Shown: piece by piece, positions 1 through 7,711 of the stretch
Layout: each line of letters opens with the position of its first letter
How positions within the stretch are numbered: the first letter of the stretch is position 1
NCBI RefSeq assembly: GCF_900100855.1
Contig: NZ_FNCB01000014.1
Coordinates: 1 to 64,000 of the forward strand
DNA from: Idiomarina zobellii
GTDB lineage: Bacteria > Pseudomonadota > Gammaproteobacteria > Enterobacterales > Alteromonadaceae
DNA: 64,000 nt
Direction of reading: 5' to 3'
Program-made: the position numbers and the translations under genes
The notes under the pieces: generated by a model
What the model saw: only the letters and a program-made list of their open reading frames with translations
Databases searched by the model: none
Told to the model about the DNA's origin: nothing

Positions 1-231
1 CTGAGGGGGGATGAGTTTGACGGTTAAACCATGCTTAATAAACAAACGGCCCCAGTAGTTAGAGCCACTGCATGCCTCCATCACAATATCAGCATCTGGG
101 AACTGTATAACGGTCTCGAGCAATTTGTTTCTTCGGACTTGGCGGTTGAACACTTCGGTTCCCCCTTGATTAGTTCCGCAAACTTGAAAAACAGATTTTG
201 CCAAATCGATACTAATTGTTGTAACTTTCAT
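1..231 (-). CDS. IS110-family transposase, N-terminal part
   Basis: Reading the minus strand from the ATG at 231 gives 77 residues without a stop to the window edge. The start is MKVTTISIDLAKSVFQVC, the typical opening of IS110 (DEDD) recombinases. Asp9 is the first acidic catalytic residue, and the segment IVMEACSGSNYW supplies the conserved Glu. These enzymes have a RuvC-like catalytic domain followed by a Tnp domain with a nucleophilic serine; the latter lies beyond the edge. Whether the copy is intact cannot be seen. No obvious Shine-Dalgarno precedes the ATG. Confidence 0.85.
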   Translation of the reverse strand, partial: MKVTTISIDLAKSVFQVCGTNQGGTEVFNRQVRRNKLLETVIQFPDADIVMEACSGSNYWGRLFIKHGLTVKLIPPQ

Positions 232-360
232 GGGTGGACACCTCGTTTGAGATTATTGAACACATCACTTTAATAATGGCGCATTGCGACGCCGTGTAAA
301 GCGAGGTGTCCATCCCATCATCCGTGGGGGGCTTGCGTGGCGCCATCCTTGGCGCCACAC
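232..360 (-). ncRNA. Candidate IS110 bridge RNA in the left end
   Basis: The non-coding left end is rich in secondary structure. An 8-bp perfect hairpin lies at 337-358 (GTGGCGCC, loop ATCCTT). A long-range 11-bp perfect inverted repeat, TGGACACCTCG at 235-245 against CGAGGTGTCCA at 302-312, encloses two inner pairings: GGCG with CGCC, and ATTATT with AATAAT. IS110-group elements are known to express a bridge RNA from this position, with target- and donor-binding loops. Position and folding fit, but expression and loop assignment are inference. Confidence 0.4.
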
Positions 361-405
361 ACTCTCTGATAACAGACACCCAACCCGTCGACGCTTTTTC
401 CCCTC

Positions 406-1839
406 CTAAATATTGAAGGTTGCTTCGTTCAGCCACAAGTGCAGCAATATACTGGCTATGTAGCCTAGTGCAATAACGGGTGTCCATTTTAGGTGTGAGG
501 CAAAGGTGTAGTAGCCGCGCGCCTGACCCATTAAGGCAACACCGGCGGCTGAGCCAATCGAGAGTAAGCTACCACCGGTACCTGCAGTGAGGGTAATTAA
601 CAGCCACTGGCCGTGCGACATATCGGGATCCATAGACAGTACCGCAAACATAACAGGGATGTTATCAATAAACGCAGATATCACACCCAAGATACTGTTG
701 GCCCATGTGTGGCTCACGCCGCCGTACAATGACTCCGACAACAAGCTCAAATAACCCATGAAACCTAAACCGCCAACACACAGCACAATGCCGTAGAAGA
801 ACAGCAAGGTATCCCACTCGGCTCGAGAGACACGACTGAATACATCAAAAGGTACTACCCCACCTAGTTGCTCCAGGCGCTTTTGGTCGCCTTCTCGCTC
901 GGCCATAGCACGTTTACGCGCTAGTGAGCCTGGTAAGGTCATACGCAGGAAGTAGCCGAAGAACTGTAAGTAGCCCAGACCCATCATCATGCCCAATACC
1001 GGTGGCAAATGCAGCCAAATATGGCAGGTAACAGCGGTTGCTACGGTCAATAAAAATAATGAAGTAATACGCAGTGCGCCACGCTTCAATTCCACTTCTG
1101 TATGCAGTGTGCTGGGTTTCTTGTTTTCAATAAAGAAACTCATCACAAGCGCAGGTATTAAATAGTTCGCCACTGACGGCAGGAATAATCGCAGAAACTC
1201 GGTAAAAGTAACCTGTCCGGCTTGCCAAACCATAAGCGTGGTAATGTCACCAAAGGGACTGAAAGCGCCACCCGCGTTGGCCGCAATGACAATACTGACA
1301 CAGCATAAAGCGACGAATTTTTTGTCATCTTGCGCCACTTTCATAACCACGGCACACATCAATAATGCGGTTGTCAGGTTGTCGGCAACGGGCGAAATAA
1401 AGAAGGCTAAAATGCCCGTTATCCAAAACAACTTGCGGTAGCTGAAGCCTTTTTTCAAAAGCCAGGCACGCAAGGCGTCGAATAGGCGCCGCTCTTCCAT
1501 CGCATTGATATAGGTCATCGCCACTAGCAAGAAGAGCATCAATTCAGCAAACTCTAACAAGTTATGTCGAAATGCTGACTCCGCTAAAGCCGCATGCTCT
1601 CCGGTATAGACAACGCCAATGAGAATCCAGATAAGACCGGCGGCGACCAGCACCGGCTTGGACTTTCTCATGTGAAGTTTTTCTTCGCCCATTACCAGAA
1701 TGTATGCGAGAGCGAAAATAATCAGGGCGGCGTAGCCAACGGTGGAAGAGGTTAAATCGATACGGTCAGCAGAGGGCTCTGCTGCCAGTACTGATACCGA
1801 AAATAACAGGGAAATGACGGTAAGCAGTAATTTTGTCAT
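406..1839 (-). CDS. nhaD: Na+/H+ antiporter NhaD
   Basis: This is a 477-residue inner-membrane protein of the NhaD family (ion-transporter superfamily), exchanging Na+ or Li+ for H+ in halophilic and marine bacteria. The first 19 residues resemble a signal peptide (ending SVLAAE), as in other NhaD proteins, followed by about 12 hydrophobic segments. Family signatures are SPVADNLTTAL near residue 150 and GGAFSPFGDITTLMVW near 190, in the transport core. The ATG at 1839 has no clear Shine-Dalgarno and is directly preceded by two small hairpins. The gene stands alone: tpm lies upstream on the same strand and the IS110 end abuts its 3' side. Confidence 0.93.
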   Translation of the reverse strand: MTKLLLTVISLLFSVSVLAAEPSADRIDLTSSTVGYAALIIFALAYILVMGEEKLHMRKSKPVLVAAGLIWILIGVVYTGEHAALAESAFRHNLLEFAELMLFLLVAMTYINAMEERRLFDALRAWLLKKGFSYRKLFWITGILAFFISPVADNLTTALLMCAVVMKVAQDDKKFVALCCVSIVIAANAGGAFSPFGDITTLMVWQAGQVTFTEFLRLFLPSVANYLIPALVMSFFIENKKPSTLHTEVELKRGALRITSLFLLTVATAVTCHIWLHLPPVLGMMMGLGYLQFFGYFLRMTLPGSLARKRAMAEREGDQKRLEQLGGVVPFDVFSRVSRAEWDTLLFFYGIVLCVGGLGFMGYLSLLSESLYGGVSHTWANSILGVISAFIDNIPVMFAVLSMDPDMSHGQWLLITLTAGTGGSLLSIGSAAGVALMGQARGYYTFASHLKWTPVIALGYIASILLHLWLNEATFNI

Positions 1840-1840
1840 G

Positions 1841-1881
1841 GCGCTTTTTTAGCGCAAGTTATGCCGGACTACATAACTTGC
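1841..1881 (-). promoter_or_regulatory. Two hairpins in the nhaD leader
   Basis: A perfect 10-bp inverted repeat, GCAAGTTATG at 1854-1863 and CATAACTTGC at 1872-1881, has an 8-base loop. It is followed towards nhaD by GCGCT/AGCGC (1841-1845 with 1851-1855), which ends one base before the ATG. Either a DNA operator or an RNA leader structure controlling translation would fit. Ion-responsive leaders exist for other nha genes, but I do not recognise a known riboswitch class here. Confidence 0.4.
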
Positions 1882-1966
1882 ACCAACTCTCCTTGTCGGT
1901 TAATGGTTAAAAAGTGTTTGATCATTCCAGCCTGAATTTGAAATGCGAACGGAGAATACCACAAAA

Positions 1967-1994
1967 CCACTTTTTTACAGCATTAAAAAAGTGG
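1967..1994 (-). terminator. Possible terminator downstream of tpm
   Basis: A perfect 10-bp A/T-rich hairpin (CCACTTTTTT / AAAAAAGTGG, 8-base loop) lies 60 bases beyond the tpm stop. On the minus strand it is followed by a T-rich stretch. The weak stem makes this uncertain. A further inverted repeat, GTAGGTA/TACCTAC at 2013-2038, lies between it and tpm. Confidence 0.4.
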
Positions 1995-2054
1995 AAGTTA
2001 AATTCCCTCTTTGTAGGTAGATATGTCAAGTTACCTACTTTATGTCACTGGCTA

Positions 2055-2693
2055 TTACGTGAGTTGGTAAACTTGCTCTGTCACCGGGTTATCTTCGGGC
2101 TTCTCGCCATTGACGATACCTTCGTCGGCCTCTAACTGCTCAATGCTAAAACGCTGACCAAAACCGGATTCCACTTCGCCTTCACTGACAGAAAACGGTG
2201 GTCCTTCCCGATAACCGGCAGGATACTGCAACGTTATCAATAGCCCCCGAGCGCGTTCAGGCAACTGCTCGCTTAACTGCTTCACATAGCGGGTACGCAT
2301 TTCCGGCGGTAACGCCACCATGGCAGCGCGGTCATACCAAGCGTCAACGTCAGTCATGTCGGCTCCGGTTAGCTCAAAAAAGTCTCCCACCCAAATGACC
2401 AGTTCATCCAGTGCGTACTCCTTAAACTTACCCTTTTGCGTCACTGTCGGCGTTAACTCGTTGTCACTGAAAAACTGCTGTACCGCAATGTCACTCAGCT
2501 CTATACCGAACACCCGGTAACCGTTGTCTAATAACCACAGCATATCGTTTGATTTACCGCACAGCGGCACAAATACCGTCGCACCCGGCTTGGCGACTTT
2601 CTTAAAATAGCGCCGCAGCATCTCGTGAGCTTCCGGGCGGTGAAAGCCAATTTGCTGATTTTCCCATCGTTCATGCCAAAAGCTGGCTTCCAT
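2055..2693 (-). CDS. tpm: Thiopurine S-methyltransferase
   Basis: This is a 212-residue cytosolic SAM-dependent methyltransferase of the TPMT family. Bacterial members methylate thiols and can volatilise selenium or tellurium oxyanions. The N-terminus WHERWENQQIGFHRPE is a family hallmark; VPLCGKSNDMLWL is the SAM-binding motif I region and GIELS follows as motif II. Length matches the family (about 215-220). The ATG at 2693 has a good AAGGAG six bases upstream. It is transcribed alone, with an intrinsic terminator-like hairpin 36 bases upstream of the start that might attenuate it. Confidence 0.93.
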   Translation of the reverse strand: MEASFWHERWENQQIGFHRPEAHEMLRRYFKKVAKPGATVFVPLCGKSNDMLWLLDNGYRVFGIELSDIAVQQFFSDNELTPTVTQKGKFKEYALDELVIWVGDFFELTGADMTDVDAWYDRAAMVALPPEMRTRYVKQLSEQLPERARGLLITLQYPAGYREGPPFSVSEGEVESGFGQRFSIEQLEADEGIVNGEKPEDNPVTEQVYQLT

Positions 2694-2728
2694 GGTGACT
2701 CCTTAAATCAAAAACGATTACTACCAAT

Positions 2729-2751
2729 AAAAAAGCACCCACGAAGGGTGC
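2729..2751 (-). terminator. Intrinsic terminator upstream of tpm with no gene before it
   Basis: GCACCC at 2735-2740 and GGGTGC at 2746-2751 form a compact stem with a 5-base loop. On the minus strand it is followed by six Ts (2734-2729). It would stop minus-strand transcription arriving from 2752-2980, where there is no credible gene. It could end a small RNA or act as a tpm leader attenuator. The 2752-2980 stretch also holds a CAGTAG/CTACTG hairpin on the minus strand and no ORF I would defend. Confidence 0.65.
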
Positions 2752-2980
2752 CTTTAAATACATTAAAAATCCAGTAGTACTGAGCCCTACTGTAACAGCG
2801 GCGACCCGGTACTGACAAAATCAAAACCTTTAATGTCCGCTTCTTATTCTAAGGCTCAACGCTCAAAATCAGCTACTGCTAACCCTCAGCTAAGATAAGC
2901 GAACCAAATTTACCAATTATTGTTTCAAGACCCACTGTTGCTATATCATTGAACTGTTAGTAACAGAACGCTGGTTATTT

Positions 2981-4777
2981 ATGCTGAGCAATGCGTCAAT
3001 TATCAATGTCTTTCGAATATCTCTTGCGATTATTGTGGTTGCCGCCAGCGCATCCTCTTTATCTGCTTTCTGTCTGCTAGAAAGTTCAGCGAAAGATACC
3101 AAGCTTATTAATACTACTACCGCCATACGCACTAACACCCATAAGTTCACCACCGAGTTTATAAGTAACCAAAAAGAACAAGCTCAGGCGACCGCAGAAA
3201 AGATTCAACGGCTTTGGGGGAGTCCCGCTCTGAGATCTCTTACATTAGAGGCCGATGCAGAGATTAAGAATTACGCAGCTCGTATAAATCGGGAATGGCA
3301 AAGCATTGTTGAGGAAGTTCAAAACAGAGGTTTTACTCAACTATCTAGTAGCGACCTACAACGAATTGACTCATACGTCGACGACCTAAACGAGCTTATA
3401 AAGGTTCTGCAGGCTCAGACAGAACAAAGAATACTCACTGTGCGCATTGCTTTAGTGCTGGCGTCGCTTGTTATTGCCCTGGTGGTCTTTTTTCTATTAA
3501 CCGTACTGAAGCGCAAAATTGATGAGCCGCTCACGCACTTAATGTCTGTTTCTAAGCAGTTAGGTCGCGGTGACTTTACCGCCAAATCTAAGCTTAATAA
3601 TAACGATGAAATTGGTCAGCTGGCACAAACGCTGAATGAAATGTCAGACACCGCCAGCTACTTTTACGGCGGTCTGGAACGCCGTGTCAAACAGCAGACC
3701 GAAGAACTTTCTCGTAAAAACAAAGTATTGTCGTTCTTGTATGACACCGCCCGCTCTATCATCGAATACGGTTACGATTACAGCAATTATCAGGAAGTTG
3801 TTGAAAGGCTTTACGAAGTGGGCGAAGTTGAAGACATTGAGCTGTGTCTGCTGACCGAAGAAGGGAACCGCCCATTCCTGCAATTGCAGCCACGCCCAAA
3901 TTCTCATGAACCCTGTGAAGCCGGCGACTGCGCCACTTGTATAAAAGCCGGCCCGGGTGCGTCGGTTATTGAAGACAAAATGGTGTATCGCTTTGTGTTA
4001 AAACGCGAAGACCAAAACTACGGTGTGCTCATTGTACGCTGCGACCCAACAGAACCACTGGCCACCTGGCAACAACAGCTGATGAGCTCAACCGCCGACC
4101 AACTGGCCTTGTCGCAAAGTCTTAAGTCTGAAGAAGAGCAAGTGCGCCGTCTGGCACTGATGCACGAGCGTACCGTTATTGCGCGTGAGCTCCATGACTC
4201 TCTGGCGCAGGCACTGTCGTACTTAAAAATTCAGGTTACGCGACTGCACAAAGCCGTCGACAAAGATGACCGTGACACCATTGACGACGTGAGCAACGAA
4301 CTGCGCGAAGGCCTGAACGCCGCCTACCGCCAGTTGCGCGAACTGCTGACTACCTTCCGCCTGAAAGTCGACGGCTCTGGCCTATACAACGCGCTGCAAA
4401 CCACGGTGAAACAATTCTCCGAACAAAGCGACATGGCCATTAACTTAGATTATCGCCTGAACAATATTCCATTAGCGCCGCACGAAGAAATTCACCTGCT
4501 ACAGATTATTCGTGAAGCCAGTCAAAATGCGATAAACCACAGCGAAGGAAGTGAAGTCAGCATTACCCTGTCGCAACCAAGCGGACAAGACGTTGAGCTA
4601 AGCATTCGCGACAACGGCATTGGCCTGCCTGAAAACGCCGAGAAAATTAACCACTACGGCCTGGCGATTATGCAAGAGCGCAGCCGCAACCTGGGCGGCG
4701 ACATTCGTCTGAATCGACTGGAAGAAGGTGGCACCGAAGTGTTCTTTACCTTTACCCCGGATTATTTGTTGCAGTAA
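2981..4777 (+). CDS. NarX/NarQ-type sensor histidine kinase
   Basis: This 598-residue inner-membrane kinase has TM1 at about residues 9-31, a periplasmic helical sensor, TM2 at about 151-175, then HAMP (about 176-230) and a GAF-like central module. That module carries a CX4CX2C cluster (Cys312, 317, 320), as NarX has. A HisKA_3 dimerisation domain follows, with the phospho-accepting His405 in ARELHDSLAQ, then a HATPase_c domain with NAINHSEG. The nitrate P-box is degenerate: around residues 43-52 only Ile-Asn and the key Arg50 remain of the usual pattern. The ligand may therefore not be nitrate. Its likely partner is the NarL-type regulator at 7712-8356, now separated by an eroded island. The ATG has only a weak ribosome-binding site. 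Confidence 0.85.
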   Translation: MLSNASIINVFRISLAIIVVAASASSLSAFCLLESSAKDTKLINTTTAIRTNTHKFTTEFISNQKEQAQATAEKIQRLWGSPALRSLTLEADAEIKNYAARINREWQSIVEEVQNRGFTQLSSSDLQRIDSYVDDLNELIKVLQAQTEQRILTVRIALVLASLVIALVVFFLLTVLKRKIDEPLTHLMSVSKQLGRGDFTAKSKLNNNDEIGQLAQTLNEMSDTASYFYGGLERRVKQQTEELSRKNKVLSFLYDTARSIIEYGYDYSNYQEVVERLYEVGEVEDIELCLLTEEGNRPFLQLQPRPNSHEPCEAGDCATCIKAGPGASVIEDKMVYRFVLKREDQNYGVLIVRCDPTEPLATWQQQLMSSTADQLALSQSLKSEEEQVRRLALMHERTVIARELHDSLAQALSYLKIQVTRLHKAVDKDDRDTIDDVSNELREGLNAAYRQLRELLTTFRLKVDGSGLYNALQTTVKQFSEQSDMAINLDYRLNNIPLAPHEEIHLLQIIREASQNAINHSEGSEVSITLSQPSGQDVELSIRDNGIGLPENAEKINHYGLAIMQERSRNLGGDIRLNRLEEGGTEVFFTFTPDYLLQ

Positions 4778-4882
4778 AGGGCTGCTTTAAAATCACCAAC
4801 CAAGTGACGGAACCACTGTACTTTACAAAAGTCCAAATGAGTTCCAGCTTTCTCTCGCAAGGTAATTAAAAAGGAATTTATC

Positions 4883-5485
4883 GTGCTAAAAAGGAACCGT
4901 TACATTGTTGTCGCTTTATTATGCATTCTCATCCCTCTACTAGAAACTTTAGGAGAAGGCACTCTTTGGGGGTTACATTACGAATCGCCCAGAGCAATGG
5001 ATACACTCGGCGATATCGTTCGCTTAGTTAAATTATTGAGCGTCGTTGCTGGCCTTTATTTGCTGGTTAAAAATCGCTCTATAATTGCTGAGGCTTTCCA
5101 TTCAAAAGTATTAAAAATCACATTCTTCAGTGTTTTTTATTTACTGTCATGGGTTCAAATTCCTACGCTCCTATTGGGGAATTTATTCTTTGGAATAATG
5201 GCTCCGAAGGATTACATCCACTATGAACAGAGCGCGGGTCAAGATTCATTTTACGTATACACCGCTGACCCCGGTGCTATGGGGACGGCTTATCACCACG
5301 TGTATTTAAAATGCCCACTCCCCTTTAACCGATACGAATTAATCAAGGTAGGAAAAACACGTTGGCTTAAAGTTTTTGATATAAAGCGAGGCGACAACAG
5401 CGTAGCTTTGATCTCGAAAGGTACCACTGATGGGTCTCATAAGGTTTATCGCTTATCAATGGAGAATGTAAGTTGCGGGGAATAA
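4883..5485 (+). CDS. Hypothetical membrane protein
   Basis: I do not recognise this 200-residue protein. It has hydrophobic segments at about residues 6-24, 44-62 and 77-110, and then a soluble C-terminal half with three cysteines (Cys145 region, KCPL, and SCGE at the end). The GTG start at 4883 is supported by AAAAGGA seven bases upstream. It follows the sensor kinase by 105 bases on the same strand and precedes a stretch of gene remnants. It may be part of the same island or of the ancestral locus. Confidence 0.6.
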   Translation: MLKRNRYIVVALLCILIPLLETLGEGTLWGLHYESPRAMDTLGDIVRLVKLLSVVAGLYLLVKNRSIIAEAFHSKVLKITFFSVFYLLSWVQIPTLLLGNLFFGIMAPKDYIHYEQSAGQDSFYVYTADPGAMGTAYHHVYLKCPLPFNRYELIKVGKTRWLKVFDIKRGDNSVALISKGTTDGSHKVYRLSMENVSCGE

Positions 5486-5487
5486 TG

Positions 5488-5507
5488 TCAGATAAGGTTT
5501 TCCAATG
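5488..5507 (+). repeat. Left copy of an imperfect direct repeat flanking the island
   Basis: TCAGATAAG, then TTCCAATG after a short spacer, recurs at 7535-7553 with 18 of 20 aligned positions identical. The two copies bracket all the broken genes between the hypothetical membrane protein and the NarL-like regulator. This may be a scar of insertion or of recombination; chance is not excluded. Confidence 0.35.
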
Positions 5508-5760
5508 ACAAACAGTATTGAGATTTACCAAGCTAATGACGGCAAACTCGGGCGAGGTTCAGCGTGTGCAAAACTTGTACGCACTGCTGAGCGGTGAAAC
5601 CATCTGGCTAACGCAAGATCGAATGGCGGTAGTTTTTGGGTTAGCGTTCCCGCTATACCCAAGCATTTAAAGAATATTTTTGAGAGTGGCGAACTAAAGC
5701 CAGAAGTGGTTATTTCCATTTTGGAAACAACCACTGAACCCCTTACCAGTAAAAGGCAAG
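5505..5760 (+). pseudogene. RhuM-family fragment with several frameshifts
   Basis: Three reading frames together recover the N-terminus of a RhuM (virulence-associated, Bro-N-like) protein. They read MTNSIEIYQANDGK from the ATG at 5505, then GETIWLTQDRMAVVFG, then KHLKNIFESGELKPEVV. RhuM proteins read IxIYQxxDG...ETVWLTQxQMAxLF...HIKNIFEEGEL in one frame. At least two frameshifts separate the pieces, one fitting a single extra C near 5660. RhuM genes often lie inside type I restriction loci, so this may be the relic of one. It is not expected to make protein. Confidence 0.75.
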
Positions 5761-5916
5761 TTACAAGCGTTGAGCGACTTTGCTCTTTCAAACAGCGAGT
5801 GGACTCGCTTTGTTGAGACTTATGTCGATAAACCAAGCGATGGCATTAGCGACGGTAGAGCATTTTATTTTGCTAAAACCTCTCAAGCACTAAAAAATGA
5901 CACGGTTCCAAATTAA
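5761..5916 (+). pseudogene. 52-codon tail fragment of unknown origin
   Basis: An open frame ends at a TAA at 5914-5916 and encodes an acidic, protein-like tail containing SNSEWTRFVETYVDKP and SDGISDGRAFYFAK. It lacks a start codon and follows the RhuM fragment directly, so it looks like the 3' end of a gene whose body has been deleted. I do not recognise the family. Confidence 0.4.
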
Positions 5917-5977
5917 ACACCTTGCTTTATTTTCGAATATTGCGAATAATAAAGATAATTAAAAAGAGGGTACTGCC

Positions 5978-6436
5978 ATGAAAGACTATCAACATAACTT
6001 GCCAACAGAATCAGATTCGGCGCTTGCCAAGCTATGCGGACAAGAATTGGCAGCTGTCTTGGAAACAAAAGGTTCAGTTCAGTCGCTGACCATCAATTCG
6101 TCCAGCGGCGAAGCTAAGCAAATCGAAATTCCGGTATCGGCATTACGGTTAATGGTCGATGTGTTAACTGAGTTAGGTGAAGGGAATGCCGTCAAGCTAA
6201 TGCCTATTCACATGGAGCTGACAACCCAAGAAGCTGCTGACTTACTCAATATATCTCGACCCACCTTGATAAAGCTTCTCGATGAGCAAGCAATTCCGTA
6301 TCATCGAGTCGGTAATCGACGAAAGGTTAAATTCACTGATATTCGTGCGTATCAGGATAAGCTGCGAGAAGAGCGCCTTAAAAGCCTTGATGAGCTGTCT
6401 CAACTTGATCAAGAGTTGAGGCTGGGTTACGAATGA
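5978..6436 (+). CDS. Antitoxin with excisionase-type HTH (partner of a PIN toxin)
   Basis: This 152-residue protein has a helix-turn-helix of the excisionase/MerR-like type at about residues 79-125 (TTQEAADLLNISRPTLIKLL, then RKVKF). The N-terminal half is a putative oligomerisation segment and the C-terminal helix is acidic. Such proteins commonly sit immediately upstream of PIN-domain ribonuclease toxins and neutralise them. Here the stop overlaps the toxin start as ATGA at 6433-6436, the usual coupling. The toxin is truncated, so this is an orphan antitoxin that may still repress its own promoter. An AGAGGG Shine-Dalgarno precedes the ATG. Confidence 0.8.
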   Translation: MKDYQHNLPTESDSALAKLCGQELAAVLETKGSVQSLTINSSSGEAKQIEIPVSALRLMVDVLTELGEGNAVKLMPIHMELTTQEAADLLNISRPTLIKLLDEQAIPYHRVGNRRKVKFTDIRAYQDKLREERLKSLDELSQLDQELRLGYE

Positions 6437-6507
6437 GTTCAAATTACACCGTAATATTTGATGCAAATGAAGAGGCTTTCGTAACCCCAAAATGCGTCCT
6501 AGACTGA
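6433..6507 (+). pseudogene. Decapitated PIN-domain toxin
   Basis: Twelve codons read MSSNYTVIFDAN, the standard opening of PIN-domain toxins of this class, in which the Asp is the first metal ligand. The sequence then switches to unrelated codons and stops at 6507 after 24 residues. A deletion has removed the remainder of the domain. Confidence 0.75.
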
Positions 6508-6537
6508 TGGTACAAGTCATTAGTTTAAAACGCATTT

Positions 6538-7480
6538 ATGGGACAAGTTTCAGGCATCCGTTTTGCGCTGACAGGCGCCACACTTATTGCCATAAGCTTT
6601 GGGCTGGCTCGTTTCGCCTTTGGTTTGTTTGTCCCGCAAATACGTGCTGACCTAGAAATTAGCGCTAACACAATTGGTGTTATCGCCGCACTCCCCCTTA
6701 TCAGTTTCGTTTTTATCAGTTTAGTGGCTCCGTTAGTCACCAAGTATTTTGGTGCGCGTAACACGACAGTGCTATCTGCTTTGTTTGGTGTTTTCGGTCT
6801 GGCTTTAGTGAGTCAGTTAAGCTCGACAATGGTGGCGTTTATTAAAGTTGTCCTTATTTGCCTTCGCCATGGGCTTTATAGCCTCAGCTTATTGGACGTT
6901 TGGGCCGGACTTAGTCACCAATTTGGGCTCTCTGTCGTCTCAGCAAAGTGGTTGGCTATGGTTAGCCCTAGGTATAGCCGGTTTGGGTGGTGCTATTGTC
7001 AGTGACTTAGCCGACAGAAATAACCCGGCGATAACCCACGCACTAATGCTAATGATGCTAACAACCAGTTTAACTCTATTAGCCGCCAGCCCAAGCCAGA
7101 TCTATCTTGCTGTGTTTTCAGCATTGATTTTCGGCTTGGCTTACATGAGCCTAACCGGGTTGTACTTAATGACAGGCATTCGTTTATTACCCGGACGCCT
7201 TTCAATGGGACCAGTGTTGCCCTTTGTGGCCTGTGCTCTCGGTCAGGCAGCTGGGTCCCCCATTATTGGCTTATTAGTTGGTGAATTTGGCTACGCCGAA
7301 AGCTTTTCTATTTTTGCCGCAGTGGGCGTTTTTATTGCCCTTATATCGCCTTTCTACCCCGGCCATAATGAACATGAGGGTGAAGTTCCTGAAGAAGAGG
7401 CAGGTCTCCAGGCAGCGTACGATAATCAGCTGCAAGATGAAGAAGGCGAACCTTTAGAAAGTGCGAGTACCGAACAGTGA
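6538..7480 (+). pseudogene. MFS transporter with internal deletion and frameshift
   Basis: The first frame (6538 to about 6845) gives TM1-TM3 of a YbfB/YjiJ-like major facilitator, with FGLARFAFGLFVPQIRADL as the usual motif. The second frame (about 6848-7480) continues as MGFIASAYWTFGPDLV and contains TM7-TM12 and an acidic tail. Together they span about 314 codons where the family needs about 390-400. The segment for TM4-TM6 is missing and the two parts are out of frame. This is best read as one deletion joining codon ~103 to the seventh helix. No functional transporter is expected. Confidence 0.75.
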
Positions 7481-7534
7481 TAGTGCCAGCTGTCTTACCA
7501 TAGTAAAAGAAAGTCTTGTACTATTTGGGAGCTT

Positions 7535-7553
7535 TCAGATAAGTCTTCCAATG
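7535..7553 (+). repeat. Right copy of the imperfect direct repeat
   Basis: TCAGATAAG followed by TTCCAATG matches 5488-5507 with one gap and one mismatch. It lies in the 230-base gap between the broken MFS gene and the response regulator, a gap in which I otherwise see only the regulator's own upstream region. Confidence 0.35.
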
Positions 7554-7711
7554 CTCTCGCTTATACTCAGGGGACATCTCGAAAAATAAGTTCAAAAGAC
7601 TAATATACCCTGCTCCAAAGATGACCAAAATAGACAATTAGAATTGTTTGCAGTGAATTTTCACGCGACCTATGCCAAACTAGCAACAGTTTGTTATTTA
7701 GGGAGAAAATA

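Larger units (their letters stand above)
1..400 (-). mobile_element. IS110-family element, left end, partial
   Basis: The element enters from the window's left edge. It holds the first 77 codons of an IS110-type transposase and about 170 bases of structured non-coding DNA upstream of it, up to the end of nhaD. IS110 elements lack long terminal inverted repeats and carry a non-coding left end of roughly this size. The outer boundary cannot be placed exactly. It must lie between about 312 and 405, because nhaD has a normal-looking C-terminus ending at 406. The rest of the element is outside the window. Confidence 0.65.

Noticed and set aside
212-487. Minus-strand open frame of 91 codons across the IS110 left end
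   Set aside because: It runs through the structured non-coding end and into nhaD; its composition does not look like protein.
5505-5916. A single functional RhuM gene using programmed frameshifts
   Set aside because: At least two shifts and a stop are needed, there is no slippery site, and the tail is unrelated. Decay is the simpler reading.
7691-7711. Upstream TTG start for the NarL-like regulator
   Set aside because: The ATG at 7712 has the better ribosome-binding site and the receiver domain begins there.
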